Positions 7,465-15,259 of a stretch of DNA of 42,409 nucleotides are shown piece after piece. This DNA is from Bacteroidota bacterium (GTDB lineage Bacteria > Bacteroidota > Bacteroidia > Chitinophagales > Chitinophagaceae). A program made the translations under genes and the position numbers. The stretch spans positions 6,574 to 48,982 of the forward strand of contig VBAT01000014.1 of assembly GCA_005884665.1 (NCBI GenBank), in the 5' to 3' direction. Below the pieces are notes generated by a model, which did no database searches, was not told the origin of the DNA, and worked only from the letters and a program-made list of their open reading frames with translations. Each line of letters opens with the position of its first letter. The stretch's first letter is position 1.

Positions 7465-7842
7465 CTATCCGACCATTGAATTATAGGCTGCTGCGTCAAG
7501 CAGTTTAGCTACATCTGCCGGGTCATTTACAGTCATTTTTATCATCCAGCCCTTTTCGTATGGATCTGTATTCACAAGCTCAGGTGCACCTGCCAGTGCA
7601 GAATTCAGCTCAGTGATGGTACCACCCACGGGTAAAAAAAGGTCTGAAACGGTTTTGACGGCTTCAACTGTACCAAACACGGCTCCCGCCTCAAGCGCTT
7701 TACCTACAGTTTCCACTTCAACATACACGATATCACCGAGTTCTCGTTGAGCAAAATCGGTAATACCGACCGTGGCGGTGGTGCCGTTCAGGCTTACCCA
7801 CTCATGGTCCTTTGTGTAACGTAAATTTTCGGGAAAATTCAT
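7465..7842 (-). CDS. gcvH: Glycine cleavage system H protein
   Basis: GcvH carries the lipoyl arm that shuttles the methylamine group from P to T protein in glycine cleavage. The 125-residue product has normal length and motifs: [12 protein letters not shown] at the N-terminus, [18 protein letters not shown], and the lipoylated lysine in [15 protein letters not shown] (Lys63). The frame stays open to 8001, but ATG at 7842 ([15 protein letters not shown]) matches the family; the upstream 53 residues do not look like protein and would run through the promoter. The sigma-factor gene follows on the same strand after 36 nt, so they may share a transcript. The P and T genes are not in this window. 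Confidence 0.97.
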   Translation of the reverse strand: MNFPENLRYTKDHEWVSLNGTTATVGITDFAQRELGDIVYVEVETVGKALEAGAVFGTVEAVKTVSDLFLPVGGTITELNSALAGAPELVNTDPYEKGWMIKMTVNDPADVAKLLDAAAYNSMVG

Positions 7843-7859
7843 AATGAGGGATTTGTCCG

Positions 7860-7867
7860 CAAATATG
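7860..7867 (-). promoter_or_regulatory. Probable -7 element (CATATTTG) of gcvH
   Basis: One mismatch from TAnnTTTG on the minus strand, 17 nt before the gcvH ATG. It supports the start at 7842. A -33 box is not obvious. Confidence 0.35.
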
Positions 7868-8005
7868 GGTAAAACGGGTTTGAGAAAAAAAGAATTTTTC
7901 GTCAGCATTTCGCCGGCGTTTCTCGTAATTCTCCCCGAAACCCTGCAGTTCGCCGGAAATAAAATGCCGTTTGTGCTTCCTTTTGTGCCATTGGTCGGCA
8001 ATCAC

Positions 8006-8036
8006 TTTACAATACTATGACATAGGGATATCTTTG
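8006..8036 (+). promoter_or_regulatory. Promoter of the TonB-dependent receptor (TTTA / N19 / TATCTTTG)
   Basis: TTTA (8006-8009, consensus TTTG) is followed after 19 nt by an exact -7 element TATCTTTG (8029-8036). The receptor ATG is 29 nt further on. This is the most complete Bacteroidota housekeeping promoter in the window. Confidence 0.7.
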
Positions 8037-8065
8037 ATCCACCTTAATCAAAAAATAGGAAGACT

Positions 8066-10540
8066 ATGAGAAAAATGTTTATGCTTGTGTTGAGTGCGGC
8101 ACTTCTTGCATCAACTAGCAAAGCCCAGAAGATTTCAGGAACTGTTTCAGATGACCAGGGCAAAGGCCTGGAAAAAACAACCGTTAGTATATTAAGAGCT
8201 AAAGATTCGTCAGTTGTCAAATTCGGCGCGACAGATAAATCAGGTGCCTATACTATTTTAACCAACAGTACTGGAAACTTCCTAATAAAAGTGACACATG
8301 TAGGCTATCAGCCGGTATTTTCAAAATCATTTGATGTTACATCAGGGGCCGAGATTTCAGTTCCTGCCTTGACGATGGTAAAAGCTGCCGAGGTACTTTC
8401 CGGTGTAGTTGTGAACACTAAGAAGCCGATGGTAGAAGTGAGAGCCGACAAGATGATCCTGAACGTGGAAGGGACCATAAATGCTACCGGTACGGATGCG
8501 CTTGAACTGCTGCGCAAATCGCCTGGTGTATTGCTGGATAAGGATGACAACATCAGCCTGGCTGGAAAAAACGGTGTACAGGTGTATATTGACGGCAAAC
8601 AGACTCCATTATCAGGTGCTGATTTGGCCGCTTACCTGAAAACGCTGCAATCATCGCAGATCGAAGCCATCGAGATCATCACAAATCCTTCGGCAAAGTA
8701 TGACGCGGCAGGTAATGCCGGTATCATCAATATCAGGCTGAAGAAAAATAAGGCCTTTGGTACCAACGGATCAGTTAACGGTGGTTATAATATCGGTATT
8801 TATCCAAAATACAATGGCGGTTTTTCGCTCAATCACCGTAATAAAAAAATCAATCTTTTCGGGAATTATAACTATAATAATTCCAAGAATGAATTTACGA
8901 TGAATATGCATCGTGAACAGCTTGACACCATCTTTGAACAAAAGAACAAAATGACAATGGAAAGCCAGAGTCATGGATTCAAAGGAGGTATAGATTACTT
9001 TGTTGATAGCAAAAGCACCATAGGAGTATTGATCACTGGAAATCTTTCTGATGGAGAGAATCGTACAGATAGCAGGACCGATATTCAGTACAAGCCGACT
9101 AAACTGACGGACAGGTTGTTGCTGGCTAATAATGAAAGTTCCAGCAAAAGAAATAACGTGAACTTTAACCTGAATTACCGTTATGCCGATACAAAAGGAC
9201 GTGAGCTCAATTTCGATGCAGACTATGGCTTGTTCCGAATCAGGACGAACCAGTTCCAGCCTAACAGGTATTATGATCGCACAGGCACCATTCTGCTCGG
9301 CGATACGATCTACAGGTTTATTTCACCAACAGATATTGATATTTATACTCTGAAAGGAGATTATGAGACGAATTTCAAAAAAGGAAGATTTGGAGTAGGT
9401 TTCAAAACATCCATCATTAATACTGATAATAATTTTGCACGCTATAATGTGGAACAGGAAAAGCCGGAAGTTAAAACCCTGGATGTGCCGAAGAGCAACC
9501 AGTTCAACTACAGCGAAAACATCAATGCTGCCTATGTAAACTATAATAAACAGTTTAAAAAAGTAATGGTGCAATTGGGTTTAAGGGTGGAGAATACCCT
9601 GTCTCAAGGCGATTCTTACGGGTTACATGCTGATGGTTCCGTGAATACGTCAAGCAAGCAAACGTTCAAGAGAAATTATACAGACTTTTTCCCAAGCGCT
9701 GCGCTTTCCTTCAACAAGAACCCAATGAATCAATGGGGCCTTTCTTACAGCCGCCGCATTGACCGCCCGGCTTACCAGGACCTTAACCCATTCGAGTTCA
9801 AGCTGGATGAGTACACCTATATGAAAGGAAATACGCAGCTCAGGCCACAGTATAGCCATGTCGTATCATTGTCCAATACTTACAAGTATAAACTAACAAC
9901 CAAGCTTTCGTACAGCCACGTTGATGATGTATTCACACAGTTAATAGATACGGCCGAAAGATCAAAAGCATTCATGACAAAGAAAAACCTGGCAACGCAG
10001 GATGTATTTAACTTGAGTGTAAGTTATATGATCATGTACAAAGCATACACTGGTTTTATAAATGCAAGCGGAAACTATTCTCATTACAAAGCTGATTTTG
10101 GCGGTGGCAACCGTGTAGTTGATCTTGATGCATTTTCTTTCAGCTATTTTATGCAGAACAGCTTTAAGCTTGGTAAGAAAGGTTGGACAGCTGAGTTGAG
10201 TGGATGGTACAGTTCTCCTTCGATCTGGGCTGGCACATTCAAGAGCAAATCAATCTGGAGTGTAGACGGCGGCATACAAAAAATAGTACTGAAGGGCCAG
10301 GGAACGCTGAAAGTATCAGTATCTGACATCTTCGAATCATTGAAGTGGCAGGGTACAAGCAATTTTGCCGGCCAGAAGCTGACAGTTAGCGGAAGACCGG
10401 AAGCGACTCAGTTGCGTGCCAGCTTTACCTGGAGATTTGGTAGCAACACAGTTAAAGCAGCCCGCCAGCGCAAGGATGCTTTGGAAGAGGAAAACAAACG
10501 TACACAAGGTAGCAGTGGTATAGGAGTTGGAGGGAATTAA
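8066..10540 (+). CDS. TonB-dependent receptor-like outer-membrane protein (CarboxypepD_reg plus OMP_b-brl_3)
   Basis: The 824-residue protein has a signal peptide (about 1-20), an N-terminal carboxypeptidase-regulatory-like beta-sandwich (about 22-105, KISGTVSDDQGKGLEKTTVS), a plug-like region (about 130-225, with LRKSPGVLLDKDDNISL and IEAIEIITNPSAKYDAAG) and a long beta-barrel that ends with an aromatic-rich ASFTWRFGS strand and a short polar tail. This is the OMP_b-brl_3 type of receptor common in Bacteroidota. Unlike SusC proteins it has no neighbouring SusD lipoprotein, so a glycan substrate should not be assumed; the ligand is unknown. It is transcribed alone, from its own promoter and into its own terminator at 10568-10594. 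Confidence 0.9.
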   Translation: MRKMFMLVLSAALLASTSKAQKISGTVSDDQGKGLEKTTVSILRAKDSSVVKFGATDKSGAYTILTNSTGNFLIKVTHVGYQPVFSKSFDVTSGAEISVPALTMVKAAEVLSGVVVNTKKPMVEVRADKMILNVEGTINATGTDALELLRKSPGVLLDKDDNISLAGKNGVQVYIDGKQTPLSGADLAAYLKTLQSSQIEAIEIITNPSAKYDAAGNAGIINIRLKKNKAFGTNGSVNGGYNIGIYPKYNGGFSLNHRNKKINLFGNYNYNNSKNEFTMNMHREQLDTIFEQKNKMTMESQSHGFKGGIDYFVDSKSTIGVLITGNLSDGENRTDSRTDIQYKPTKLTDRLLLANNESSSKRNNVNFNLNYRYADTKGRELNFDADYGLFRIRTNQFQPNRYYDRTGTILLGDTIYRFISPTDIDIYTLKGDYETNFKKGRFGVGFKTSIINTDNNFARYNVEQEKPEVKTLDVPKSNQFNYSENINAAYVNYNKQFKKVMVQLGLRVENTLSQGDSYGLHADGSVNTSSKQTFKRNYTDFFPSAALSFNKNPMNQWGLSYSRRIDRPAYQDLNPFEFKLDEYTYMKGNTQLRPQYSHVVSLSNTYKYKLTTKLSYSHVDDVFTQLIDTAERSKAFMTKKNLATQDVFNLSVSYMIMYKAYTGFINASGNYSHYKADFGGGNRVVDLDAFSFSYFMQNSFKLGKKGWTAELSGWYSSPSIWAGTFKSKSIWSVDGGIQKIVLKGQGTLKVSVSDIFESLKWQGTSNFAGQKLTVSGRPEATQLRASFTWRFGSNTVKAARQRKDALEEENKRTQGSSGIGVGGN

Positions 10541-10567
10541 TCGCCTTGGTAGAACAATAGGAAAGAG

Positions 10568-10594
10568 GGCGTCCGAACAGGGCGCCTTTTTTTT
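10568..10594 (+). terminator. Rho-independent terminator after the TonB-dependent receptor
   Basis: GGCGTCC-GAACA-GGGCGCC pairs over 7 bp (one G-U) and is followed by eight T residues. It starts 28 nt after the receptor stop codon. Confidence 0.88.
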
Positions 10595-10596
10595 AT

Positions 10597-10815
10597 GGGA
10601 GAACGCAGATCGTTATGATGATAGGATAAATTATGATCTGCGGGCATCTTGACGATCATAATAATCTACGGCTAAGCGGAGGAAGAACGCAGACTGTTAT
10701 GATGACGGGATAAATTATGATCTGCGTGCATCTTAACGATCATAATAATCCGCGTGCTAAGCGGAGGAAGAACGCAGATCGTTATGATGATAGGATAAAT
10801 TATGATCTGCGTGCT
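10597..10815. repeat. 84/85-bp tandem repeat, about 2.6 copies
   Basis: GAACGCAGA recurs at 10601, 10685 and 10770, giving periods of 84 and 85 bp. Each unit contains ACGCAGA-type and TCTGCG-type arms and an exact 9-bp inverted repeat, ATTATGATC/GATCATAAT. The last copy is partial and runs into the stop codon of the convergent PPIase gene. Copies differ at a few positions (CAGATCG against CAGACTG, GATAGGA against GACGGGA). No protein is encoded. The array lies between a terminator and a convergent gene end. Confidence 0.85.
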
Positions 10816-11509
10816 AATGTTTCTTTCGCTTAACAAGCTTTGCTTTAAGAATTATTACATCTTTCACTGGCCTGTCGCGATCAACACCTTTGCTGGTTTC
10901 CACTGCAGCAATCGCATCAACTACGTCCAGGCCTTTTACTACTTCGCCAAAGACAGTATAGTTCTGGTCGAGATGTGGAGTACCACCAACGGTCTTGTAT
11001 GCTTCCCGTTGCTCTAATGGAATTTTCTTTCCGCCCCGGCGAATGTTTTCCAAAGTATCTAACGCACCGTCAGTAAAAATTTTGCCCTGCACAATATAAA
11101 ACTGGCTACCGCTGCTGGCCTTTTGGGGGTTATCATCCCTTGCCGCAGCTATCACCCCTTTTTTATGGAACAAGCTTGTTCTGAATTCTGCCGGCACACG
11201 GTAAGATGGACCGCCGTTTCCAAGTGGCTGTCCCGCAGCTGCATGTTTGCTGTCAGGATCACCACCCTGGATCATAAAATTTTTGATCACGCGATGAAAC
11301 AAAACACTATCGTAATACCCGATTTTTACCAGCTTCAAAAAATTATCCCGGTGCAGCGGAGTAGAGTCTGAAAGTCGGATAGTGATATCGCCATAATTTG
11401 TCTTCAATAATACATCCCGCCTGCGGTCTTTCTTTTTCAACGTTGAATCCTGGGCCAGCGTAATTGATGCGAACGCAATGCCGAGAAGGGCCAATAAGGT
11501 CTTTTTCAT
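10814..11509 (-). CDS. Cyclophilin-type peptidyl-prolyl cis-trans isomerase, exported
   Basis: The 231-residue protein begins with a signal peptide (MKKTLLALLGIAFASITLAQ), so it acts in the periplasm or at the outer membrane as a proline isomerase in protein folding. Cyclophilin motifs are clear: VLFHRVIKNFMIQGGDP with the catalytic Arg-Phe region, GSQFYIVQG, and DQNYTVFGEVVKGLDVVD. Between FYIVQG and YTVFG there is an insert of about 35 residues (ALDTLENIRRGGKK and following) that in my recollection is frequent in Bacteroidota members. The basic tail KLVKRKKH ends inside the last partial copy of the tandem repeat. The conserved hypothetical gene lies upstream after a 48-nt gap that contains a ATCTGTG/ATCCG-rich repeat remnant. 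Confidence 0.94.
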   Translation of the reverse strand: MKKTLLALLGIAFASITLAQDSTLKKKDRRRDVLLKTNYGDITIRLSDSTPLHRDNFLKLVKIGYYDSVLFHRVIKNFMIQGGDPDSKHAAAGQPLGNGGPSYRVPAEFRTSLFHKKGVIAAARDDNPQKASSGSQFYIVQGKIFTDGALDTLENIRRGGKKIPLEQREAYKTVGGTPHLDQNYTVFGEVVKGLDVVDAIAAVETSKGVDRDRPVKDVIILKAKLVKRKKH

Positions 11510-11557
11510 AATAAATCCTTTAATCTGTGAAATCTGTAGGATCCGCGAAATCCGTTA

Positions 11558-11902
11558 TCAGAAGTCGTGGGTTTCAAAATAGAGAAGGATATGGTCCTTC
11601 AAAAAATTTTCCTGTATAATGGTATCCATTTCAGGCATCGGCTTTAGCTGCCGGAAATGCGGCCATCCATCTGTATCCACACTTTCCAATTCGTAGTAGC
11701 CACTTTGTGCGAGCAGGCTGCAGATCGCCACATGCATCAGGTCCTGCTTCTGTTCCTTGGTAAATTTCTCTTTTATCTGCCCAAACTCCTGTATCCCGAT
11801 CAGGAACAAAATGGTTTCCAGGTCGGGTTTTTTCCCGAATCGTTCAATGAGTTTGGATTCCAGTTTCCACCAGCGCGTCTGAAGATCGTCCTGTAGCTGC
11901 AT
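11558..11902 (-). CDS. Conserved hypothetical protein, 114 residues
   Basis: I do not recognise a named family. The protein is soluble, mainly alpha-helical by composition, with no signal peptide or membrane segment. Notable features are an aromatic start (QTRWWKLESKLIERFG), a hydrophobic helix (ETILFLIGIQEFG) and an acidic, aromatic C-terminus (LLYFETHDF). Start: ATG at 11900-11902, which lies 5 nt below an exact TATCTTTG -7 element, so the mRNA is probably leaderless. Codon use resembles the neighbours. Its promoter overlaps that of the divergent acetyltransferase gene. Its sequence reads like a real, conserved Bacteroidota gene rather than a chance frame, but no function can be given. Confidence 0.75.
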   Translation of the reverse strand: MQLQDDLQTRWWKLESKLIERFGKKPDLETILFLIGIQEFGQIKEKFTKEQKQDLMHVAICSLLAQSGYYELESVDTDGWPHFRQLKPMPEMDTIIQENFLKDHILLYFETHDF

Positions 11903-11907
11903 GCGGG

Positions 11908-11915
11908 CAAAGATA
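11908..11915 (-). promoter_or_regulatory. -7 element (TATCTTTG) of the 114-residue hypothetical gene
   Basis: Exact TAnnTTTG match on the minus strand, ending 5 nt before the ATG. It is separated by only 8 bp from the divergent -7 element at 11924-11931. Confidence 0.65.
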
Positions 11916-11923
11916 AGGAGAGC

Positions 11924-11931
11924 TAATTTTG
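11924..11931 (+). promoter_or_regulatory. -7 element (TAATTTTG) of the GNAT gene
   Basis: Exact TAnnTTTG match, ending 13 nt before the GNAT ATG at 11945. Its expected -33 position falls on the first codons of the divergent hypothetical gene. Confidence 0.6.
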
Positions 11932-11944
11932 GAAAAATTTACAT

Positions 11945-12406
11945 ATGACGATTTCAAAAGGGGAGTATAGCATCACAACTGATCGAAACAAAATGGATAT
12001 CGATTTTATTCATTCTTTCCTGGCAAGATCCTACTGGGCCGAGGGAATAACAAAAGAGATCGTGGTAAGATCAATCAATGGGTCATTATGTTTCGGGGTA
12101 TTTAAAAATAGTCCTCCTTCGCTCGCCTCGGTGGATGCGCAGGTAGGTTTTGCAAGAATGGTCACCGACGAAGCTACATTTGCCTATCTCGCCGATGTAT
12201 TTATTATAGAGAATCACCGGGGACAGGGCCTGAGCAAATGGTTGATGGAAGTCATACTGGCCCATCCGGGACTACAAGGCTTGCGAAGAATTATGCTTGC
12301 AACGAGGGATGCTCATGGTCTTTATCTTCAATCGGGTTTTACGCCGCTCAATAATCCTGAACGATGGATGCAGATCCATAAACCGGATGTTTATAAAAGA
12401 AATTAA
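11945..12406 (+). CDS. GNAT-family N-acetyltransferase
   Basis: GNAT enzymes move an acetyl group from acetyl-CoA to an amine. The 153-residue protein has the usual size. The acetyl-CoA binding segment is ADVFIIENHRGQGLSKWLME (about residues 83-102); the P-loop reads RGQGLS, with Ser at the position usually Gly or Ala. It is followed by RRIMLATRDAHGLYLQSGF, the beta5-alpha4 arm with the tyrosine that often acts as general acid, and a FTPLNNPERWMQI ending. These features resemble small stand-alone members whose substrate is unknown. Transcribed divergently from the hypothetical gene; the serS gene follows after a 138-nt gap with its own promoter. Confidence 0.92.
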   Translation: MTISKGEYSITTDRNKMDIDFIHSFLARSYWAEGITKEIVVRSINGSLCFGVFKNSPPSLASVDAQVGFARMVTDEATFAYLADVFIIENHRGQGLSKWLMEVILAHPGLQGLRRIMLATRDAHGLYLQSGFTPLNNPERWMQIHKPDVYKRN

Positions 12407-12450
12407 AAAGCAACGACCTTATTATGACGGCACGCTCGTTGCTCTTACTA

Positions 12451-12496
12451 TTTGCCACAGATTCACGGAAAAATAAAGTCTGCGTGTATCCACGGC
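12451..12496. repeat. Partial copy of the CCACGGA/TCCGTGG intergenic repeat
   Basis: TTTGCCACAGATTCACGGA followed by CTGCGTGTATCCACGGC resembles the arms of the element at 244-377, in a more degenerate form. It lies between the GNAT and serS genes and above the serS promoter. Confidence 0.45.
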
Positions 12497-12520
12497 GTCC
12501 CTAAATAAAAATACAGCGGC

Positions 12521-12528
12521 TATCTTTG
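12521..12528 (+). promoter_or_regulatory. -7 element (TATCTTTG) of serS
   Basis: Exact TAnnTTTG match, 16 nt before the serS ATG. GAGG at 12536-12539 lies 5 nt before the ATG and could be a weak ribosome binding site. Confidence 0.6.
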
Positions 12529-12544
12529 CGCAAAATGAGGTAAA

Positions 12545-13816
12545 ATGTTGCAGCTACAGGTCATACGGCAAAACCCAGGATTTGTTAAGGAAAGATTGGC
12601 TATTAAAAATTTTAAGGATATCCAGCTGGTAGATGAGATTATCGGGCTTGACGATCAAAGAAAAAAACTTCAAAACGAATCGGACACCATCCAGTCAAAA
12701 ATAAATGCAGCATCGAAAGAAATAGGCCAACTAATGGCAAAAGGACAAAAGGAGGAAGCTGAAAAGAAGAAACAGGAGGTTGCGGAATTGAAATCGTCAT
12801 TGCAACCTGCCGCTGATGAATTGAACGGAACAGAAAAAAAATTACAGGATCTCTTAATACTACTTCCTAATCTTCCTTCTGATAAGGTTCCACCCGGGAA
12901 GACTCCGGCAGATAACGTAGTAGTAAGAGAAGGCGGAATAAAACCACAATTACCCGGTGATGCAGTTCCTCACTGGGAGCTAATTAAAAAGTACGATATA
13001 GTTGACTTTGAAACAGGCGCCAAGATCACCGGCAGTGGTTTTCCTTTGTACAAAGGCAAGGGTGCCAAACTGCAACGGGCATTGGTCCAGCATTTCCTCG
13101 ATTTTAATACAAAGGCAGGCTATACCGAATACCTGCCGCCGCTGATGGTAAATGAAACCTCGGCCCGTGGCACAGGCCAGTTGCCCGACAAGGAAGGACA
13201 GATGTATTTTATGCCAGCCGACAATTATTACATGATCCCGACTTCCGAAGTGCCACTTACAAACATTTACCGGGATGAAATAGTGAAAGAAACTGATTTG
13301 CCAATTAAGATGACGGGGTTTTCACCTTGTTTTCGGAGAGAAGCCGGGAGTTTTGGCGCTGATGTCAGAGGTCTCAACCGTGTTCACCAGTTTGACAAAG
13401 TAGAGATCGTACAAATCGTTCAGCCGGATAAAAGTTATACGGCGCATGAAGAAATGGTAAGCCATGTGGAGCAATTATTGCAAACACTCGGGCTGCCCTA
13501 CCGCATTTTAGCTTTGTGCGGAGGTGATATGAGCTTTGCTTCGGCACTTACCTATGATTTTGAGGTTTTCAGCGCAGCGCAGCAAAAATGGCTGGAAGTA
13601 AGCTCGGTTTCCAATTTTGAAACTTTTCAAACTAACCGGATGAAGATCCGCTTCAAGGACGGTAAAGGTAAAATGCAATTGGCCCATTCGCTAAATGGGA
13701 GTTCGCTGGCGTTGCCAAGGATCGTTGCCTGTATTTTGGAAAATAACCAGTCGACTGATGGAATTAAGCTTCCTCCTGTATTGCATAGTTATTTCGGGGA
13801 TGTTATGATTTCGTGA
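12545..13816 (+). CDS. serS: Seryl-tRNA synthetase
   Basis: SerRS charges tRNA-Ser (and tRNA-Sec) with serine using ATP in the cytoplasm. The 423-residue protein has the full family length. Residues about 30-105 form the long antiparallel coiled-coil arm that reads the tRNA long variable arm. The class II catalytic core shows IPTSEVPLTNIYRDEIV, motif 2 (FRREAGSFGADVRGL) and motif 3 (HSLNGSSLALPRIVACILEN). The start MLQLQVIRQNPGFVKERLA matches normal SerRS N-termini. The gene is transcribed alone from its own TATCTTTG promoter and converges on the M43 protease gene. Confidence 0.97.
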   Translation: MLQLQVIRQNPGFVKERLAIKNFKDIQLVDEIIGLDDQRKKLQNESDTIQSKINAASKEIGQLMAKGQKEEAEKKKQEVAELKSSLQPAADELNGTEKKLQDLLILLPNLPSDKVPPGKTPADNVVVREGGIKPQLPGDAVPHWELIKKYDIVDFETGAKITGSGFPLYKGKGAKLQRALVQHFLDFNTKAGYTEYLPPLMVNETSARGTGQLPDKEGQMYFMPADNYYMIPTSEVPLTNIYRDEIVKETDLPIKMTGFSPCFRREAGSFGADVRGLNRVHQFDKVEIVQIVQPDKSYTAHEEMVSHVEQLLQTLGLPYRILALCGGDMSFASALTYDFEVFSAAQQKWLEVSSVSNFETFQTNRMKIRFKDGKGKMQLAHSLNGSSLALPRIVACILENNQSTDGIKLPPVLHSYFGDVMIS

Positions 13817-13860
13817 GCGAGCCTGCCCTGCCTACCGGACACGCCAGCCGTGAGACGTGA

Positions 13861-13900
13861 AAAGTCAAAAACCATCCTCATGTGGACGGTCTTTGACTTT
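13861..13900. terminator. Inverted repeat between serS and the M43 protease, probable bidirectional terminator
   Basis: AAAGTCAAAAACC (13861-13873) pairs with GGTCTTTGACTTT (13888-13900) in a 13-bp stem with one mismatch and a 14-nt loop. It lies between two convergent genes. There is no long T-tract on either side, so termination is likely but not proven. Confidence 0.55.
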
Positions 13901-13923
13901 GACTATCGAATATTTGAGTTTTA

Positions 13924-14904
13924 TCAGGGTTGAGCAAAACCATTCCTCGGTCCACCTGATGAAAATACCGCCAGCATTCTTGTTCTCTGGCCAAGGCTAA
14001 ACATATACATGCAGGCGTCATCTGTGTAATCCATATAATTCATGGTCATTTCAATCGGCGTTCCAGTGCAGGTACTACGATGGCCGGCGGAGGGACATCC
14101 AAAATTGGCTGCATTGTGCAACGGTGTGTCGCCAACCAGGTCATTGCCGCAGGTGGCGTCGCCCCAGATATGCCGGAGATTTAACCAGTGACCAATTTCA
14201 TGAGTAGCCGTTCTCCCTTTATTGAAAGGCGCGGCAGCTGTACCGGTTCTTCCCGTTGCATTATCATCCAGCACAACTCCGTCAGTAGCTGAATTTCCGC
14301 CGGGAAATTGAGCATAGCCCAATATACCGCCGCTGAGATTGCAGACCCAAATGTTCAATTTGGTGGCAGGACTTGTTGGTGCAATACCCTGTGCATTCTT
14401 TTTCATAGCATCATTTGTTGTCCAGCTTGACTTGGTAGTTGACTTTCTTTTTACCTGGTCCAGGACAAAGCGAACGCCGATATCGCCTGCTTTTACATTG
14501 TTGTAAGTAGAGGTCTGATTGTGATCGGCATTTGTGCCTGCGTAATCTTCGTTCAATACATCGATTTGTGATTGTAACTGGGCAAGTGAGACGTTTTGCG
14601 CATTTGTTTTGTAAAGGACATTAAATACAACCGGGATTTCAATAATTCCACTGGGGAGTAGCCTGGCGGATTGTGGATCTTCGGCAATACGCTTTGTAAA
14701 AGCTTCAATGGCTTCCATTCTTGTCTTAAGAGTTGGATCGGCATTCAATTGTTCCTGCAACACGTCGTAAGATGCACATTGACGCTGCGTAGCGGTAAAA
14801 GTTTCTTCTTCCGGCATTGTGCTCTCATTTTTCGGATTGGAGGTTTTATTACATCCAAAAATCAACAAAAAGCCTCCTGCAAGCAATACAAGTTTACTTT
14901 TCAT
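13924..14904 (-). CDS. Zinc metalloprotease lipoprotein, M43 (cytophagalysin/pappalysin) family
   Basis: The 326-residue protein is a secreted protease. Residues 1-18 form a lipoprotein signal ending in LIFGC, so Cys18 is the likely lipidated residue. The extended zinc motif HEIGHWLNLRH (HExxHxxxxxH, about 235-245) followed by IWGD, and a downstream Met-turn (MNYMDYTDDACMYMFSLGQ), place it in the metzincins, family M43B. The mature part starts with a variable region (about 20-85) and a conserved EIPVVFNVLYKT. It lacks the C-terminal sorting domain of type IX secretion substrates, so it is probably retained at the membrane. The gene is monocistronic and converges on serS. Confidence 0.93.
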   Translation of the reverse strand: MKSKLVLLAGGFLLIFGCNKTSNPKNESTMPEEETFTATQRQCASYDVLQEQLNADPTLKTRMEAIEAFTKRIAEDPQSARLLPSGIIEIPVVFNVLYKTNAQNVSLAQLQSQIDVLNEDYAGTNADHNQTSTYNNVKAGDIGVRFVLDQVKRKSTTKSSWTTNDAMKKNAQGIAPTSPATKLNIWVCNLSGGILGYAQFPGGNSATDGVVLDDNATGRTGTAAAPFNKGRTATHEIGHWLNLRHIWGDATCGNDLVGDTPLHNAANFGCPSAGHRSTCTGTPIEMTMNYMDYTDDACMYMFSLGQRTRMLAVFSSGGPRNGFAQP

Positions 14905-15259
14905 AAATAAAAATTTTGGTATGGGTAAAACGAATGACTGTTCAATTTATCGTTTTTTGTCTATCGATGAATAACCGCGATTGGCTTTTTATCCAGATAA
15001 GTATAAATTTTCTATTATGCGCAGTCTACATTAAGAGCTATTAAACCAGAAATGTAATAACAAGCCAATAAGGGAAGACTGAGGGGTACTGACCGCCCCT
15101 TTTTTACCGGCATTAAAATCATTTAAGACCGCATGAAAAGATGTTAAACAGACTCAAATTAGAAAATAATATATGTCTCTGGCCGTTTAAAAAGATTGTA
15201 CGGGTCTTAAACTTCTCATTCAATCAAGGGTCAGAGGCTAATAATCTAAATTATCGGTA
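14905..15259 (+). other. 355-bp intergenic stretch with an orphan plus-strand terminator
   Basis: This separates the divergent M43 and DUF1800 genes. It contains promoters for both, which I cannot place with confidence, and a T-tailed hairpin at 15082-15105 on the plus strand with no gene upstream of it. A -7-like TAAATTTT lies at 15004-15011. A transcript of about 85 nt between them would be an sRNA. No ORF longer than about 25 codons with a good start is seen. The remainder is AT-rich with no repeat that I recognise. Confidence 0.45.
15082..15105 (+). terminator. Orphan rho-independent terminator, plus strand
   Basis: AGGGG-TACTGACCG-CCCCT is followed by a six-T tract (the last stem T included). 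No plus-strand gene precedes it: the nearest upstream gene is the minus-strand M43 protease. It is 155 nt ahead of the DUF1800 start, so it may end an sRNA or be a leader attenuator. Confidence 0.6.

Noticed and set aside
7843..8001. 53-residue N-terminal extension of GcvH
   Set aside because: H proteins start at [13 protein letters not shown] sequence; the extension would cover the promoter region and has no H-protein character.
8066..10540. SusC-type glycan receptor
   Set aside because: No SusD gene is adjacent and the barrel looks like OMP_b-brl_3 rather than SusC.
10597..10815. Possible CRISPR-like array
   Set aside because: The units follow each other directly with a period of 84-85 bp and no variable spacers, and no cas genes are nearby; it is a simple tandem repeat.
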